NCBI GenBank assembly: GCA_905178155.1
Contig: CAJINV010000006.1
Span: 2,768,658 to 2,832,657, forward strand
Direction: 5' to 3'
Origin: Amoebophrya sp. A120
Lineage: Eukaryota; Sar; Dinophyceae; Syndiniales; Amoebophryaceae
Length of the DNA stretch: 64,000 nt
Shown here: piece after piece, positions 63,401-64,000 of the stretch
Layout of the letters: each line of letters begins with the position of its first letter
Position numbering within the stretch: the stretch's first letter is position 1
Notes under the pieces: generated by a model
Seen by the model: the letters and a program-made list of their open reading frames with translations, nothing else
Database searches by the model: none
Told to the model about the DNA's origin: nothing
Made by a program: the position numbers and the translations under genes

Positions 63401-64000
63401 AAACGGGGCGCGGCGCTGGCGAAGTTGAGTTATGGCTTGCTCAGACGATACAATCTCAAACGTTGCATATATAGGATCTGGAATTTGATGTCTTGCATGA
63501 ACAGCATCAGTACAATACAGAGACTTGGGCTTTTCGCAATACAAATTTCATCAGATTCTCGTGAGGTTTGGAGCTCCGAAACTTGTCATGCGCGCTCCTT
63601 TGGGTGTAGGCCAGATGTTGCGCATTTTGCAACACAAATTCCAGATTCTATTGTAACGTTTGAGATTTTAACACCTGAGCGGGTTATATGAGTCCAACAA
63701 GGGTTCTGAACCGCAACAGCCCGACTTCTCCGGGGAAGATTGAAATTACAGACGGAGACTTTGGCTACGGCAGGCCTAGTGCGGCGGCGAATGAAGGGGT
63801 TGTGGACGATGCGGATGAAATAATCGAAGAGGAATTTCTCATGGAGGAGAGCACACTTGAGCCAGAACTGCAGGCGAAATTCGCCGCGCTGCGAAATGCT
63901 GGGAACAACACAGTAACCAAGCCCGGCACAGCAACAGCATCAGGACCTGCAACCGTGGGCTCAGGTAGTTTAGGCAGAATTCAAATAAAACCACCGTCGC
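54474..64000 (+). CDS. Very long low-complexity / coiled-coil protein (open at right edge)
   Basis: About 1977 codons in the window. Exons: 54474-54628, 54843-56271, 56538-56636, 56950-58016, 58239-58346, 58502-59144, 59189-59296, 59450-59612, 59898-60049, 60378-60418, 60650-60819, 61085-61346, 61673-61916, 62234-62928, 63142-63430, 63694-64000. No catalytic domain is seen. The first ~1000 residues are Ser/Thr/Gly/Glu-rich and disordered; Gln-rich runs follow (about 58720-58840). The middle has helical, basic-aromatic stretches that look like coiled coil or a SMC/centrosomal-type rod (RNRFQLVVRRFYQFSSRFA, KTSKLQTENLKLQHKLKKER). A scaffold or cytoskeletal role is only a guess. The start at 54474 is the first Met in frame with the exon before the G element. 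Thirteen introner elements from nine families. Confidence 0.65.
54629..54837. mobile_element. Introner element, family G (long protein)
   Basis: 209 bp, TATGGAACGAAAAAACTGTG to CAGTTTTTCTCTTGCATA, perfect duplication CGACA. Same orientation as 8624. Confidence 0.93.
56272..56532. mobile_element. Introner element, family A (long protein)
   Basis: 261 bp, TATCAAATGCAAAAATGTCT to TTTTTGCATTTGATA, perfect duplication GAAGT. Confidence 0.94.
56637..56944. mobile_element. Introner element, family H (long protein)
   Basis: 308 bp, TACGGATGTGTCAGGAGCGA to GATTCTGACACTTCCATA, perfect duplication CCGGC. It shows the intact site (GATTGTAAGCCTGTTTAGGG) that is split in the 28911 copy. Confidence 0.93.
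58017..58233. mobile_element. Introner element, family F (long protein)
   Basis: 217 bp, TATGACAGTGCACAACCCCC to GAGTTGTGCACTGCCATA, perfect duplication GTGAA. Confidence 0.93.
58347..58496. mobile_element. Introner element, family D (long protein)
   Basis: 150 bp, TATGCTGTGCAAAAGTATCG to ATTTTTGCAATGCATA, perfect duplication AGTCC. Confidence 0.93.
59145..59188 (+). other. Very short candidate GT-AG intron (long protein)
   Basis: 44 bp, GAACAG|GTAATG to CCGTTTAG|ATAGTT. Supported by the helical coding sequence that follows (NLRLYRLHAEKRKVRALCQE). The alternative is one intron 59145-59449 that skips that exon; both keep frame. Confidence 0.55.
59297..59449 (+). other. Canonical GT-AG intron (long protein)
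   Basis: 153 bp, TCCGAA|GTAGAT to TTTTCCCATAG|GTCCTCC. Phase 0. Confidence 0.65.
59613..59892. mobile_element. Introner element, family C (long protein)
   Basis: 280 bp, TATCATATGTAAAAACGTAC to TTTTTACACAGGATA, duplication GGCGC/AGCGC. Confidence 0.9.
60050..60372. mobile_element. Introner element, family B (long protein)
   Basis: 323 bp, TATCAAAAGGAAAATTCCCT to GATTTTTCCTCACGATA, duplication ATAAC/ATAAT. Very similar inside to the 24901 copy but without its insertion. Confidence 0.92.
60419..60644. mobile_element. Introner element, family I (long protein)
   Basis: 226 bp, TATGACCTGCTCAAACGCTA to ACAGTTGAGCAGGTTATA, duplication CTCCG/CTCAG. It begins 46 bp after the B element ends. Confidence 0.9.
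60820..61079. mobile_element. Introner element, family A (long protein)
   Basis: 260 bp, TATCAAATGCAAAAATGCCT to ATTTTTGCATTTGATA, perfect duplication GCGAA. Confidence 0.94.
61347..61667. mobile_element. Introner element, family B (long protein)
   Basis: 321 bp, TATCAAAAGGAAAAATTCCC to GATTTTTCCTCATAATA, perfect duplication GCCGG. Confidence 0.94.
61917..62228. mobile_element. Introner element, family E (long protein)
   Basis: 312 bp, TATTGCAATGAAAAATTCCC to GCATTTTTCATTCTGATA, perfect duplication GCGTG. Interior reversed relative to 25860, as judged from the TTGGAAA/TTTCCAA landmarks. Confidence 0.92.
62929..63136. mobile_element. Introner element, family G (long protein)
   Basis: 208 bp, TATCGCAAGGAAAAACTG to AACACTTTTTTCGTGTGATA, duplication AACCT/AGCCT. 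Confidence 0.88.
63431..63688. mobile_element. Introner element, family I (long protein)
   Basis: 258 bp, TATGGCTTGCTCAGACGATA to ACACCTGAGCGGGTTATA, perfect duplication TGAGT. Resembles the 2724 copy over its length. Confidence 0.93.

Noticed and set aside
1-64000. Regularly recurring short repeats suggestive of CRISPR or satellite arrays
   Set aside because: The repeats are the termini and internal 9-mers of dispersed introner elements, not spaced arrays with unique spacers.
1-64000. An autonomous transposase that could move the introners
   Set aside because: None of the elements is large enough and no DDE/DDD-type or recombinase motif was recognised in any ORF.
1-64000. tRNA, rRNA, snRNA or dinoflagellate spliced-leader genes
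   Set aside because: No cloverleaf with matching stems, no conserved rRNA blocks and no CCGTAGCCATTTTGGCTCAA-type spliced leader was found by eye; a covariance-model search would be needed to exclude short RNAs.

Overview
The window looks like nuclear DNA of a protist with dinoflagellate-type features, most probably an Amoebophrya-like parasitic dinoflagellate (Syndiniales). The grounds are the mode of gene interruption. Coding regions are cut by at least 77 short non-coding elements of about 135-330 bp. They have terminal inverted repeats of the form TAT...ATA, each sits between a 5-bp direct duplication, and removing the element plus one copy of the duplication restores an open frame. Such 'introner elements' with non-canonical borders are known from Amoebophrya genomes. 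The taxon is inferred; no rRNA or spliced-leader gene was seen.

All recognisable genes lie on the + strand. In order: the 3' part of a PAQR/hemolysin III receptor-like membrane protein (1-3131); a gene-poor, partly GC-rich stretch; a PLP-dependent class I/II aminotransferase (7478-12111); a PRP4-type splicing kinase with an RS-rich N terminus (14914-19714); a repeat-bearing intergenic stretch with one putative orphan exon (21211-21333); a secreted repeat protein built on a duplicated coding unit (23455-28556) with a decayed third unit interrupted by a composite mobile element (28854-30924); an element-free ORF of unknown function (30925-32262) followed by a GC-rich tract; an acidic/Thr-rich protein (33473-36450); a ribonuclease H2 subunit C (37443-38353); an unknown protein (38973-41111); a signal-peptide-peptidase-like intramembrane protease (41942-48577); a probable RPA-interacting protein (49231-52045); a PGRMC/MAPR cytochrome-b5-like protein (52601-53801); and a very long low-complexity/coiled-coil protein open at the right edge (54474->64000).

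Element families, named here by their terminal inverted repeat: A TATCAAATGCAAAAATGTCT (29 copies), B TATCAAAAGGAAAAATCCCC (9), C TATCCTGTGTAAAAACGTCC (9), D TATGCATTGCAAAAGTATCG (8), E TATnnnAATGAAAAATGCCC (3), F TATGACAGTGCACAACTC (3), G TATCCAAGAAAAAAACTGTG (8), H TATGGAAGTGTCAGGTTTGA (3), I TATGACCTGCTCAAACGTTA (3), and single copies J TATCACACAGAAAAAAGCA and K TATGCACTACAATTTTT. None encodes a protein. Together they fill about 20 kb, close to a third of the window. Families share no terminal sequence beyond TAT/ATA, yet nearly all contain many copies of a 9-mer TTGTNATGC or its complement. Several families occur in both orientations and still behave as removable introns. About ten ordinary GT-AG introns coexist with them.

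How the genes work together: no operon-like logic is visible. The links are at the level of genome biology. A splicing kinase gene that is itself cut nine times by such elements, an RNase H2 subunit, and a repeat gene whose duplicated units carry elements at different sites all show recent, independent colonisation. All exon joins were worked out by hand from duplications and reading frame; for nine complete genes the summed exon lengths are exact multiples of three.
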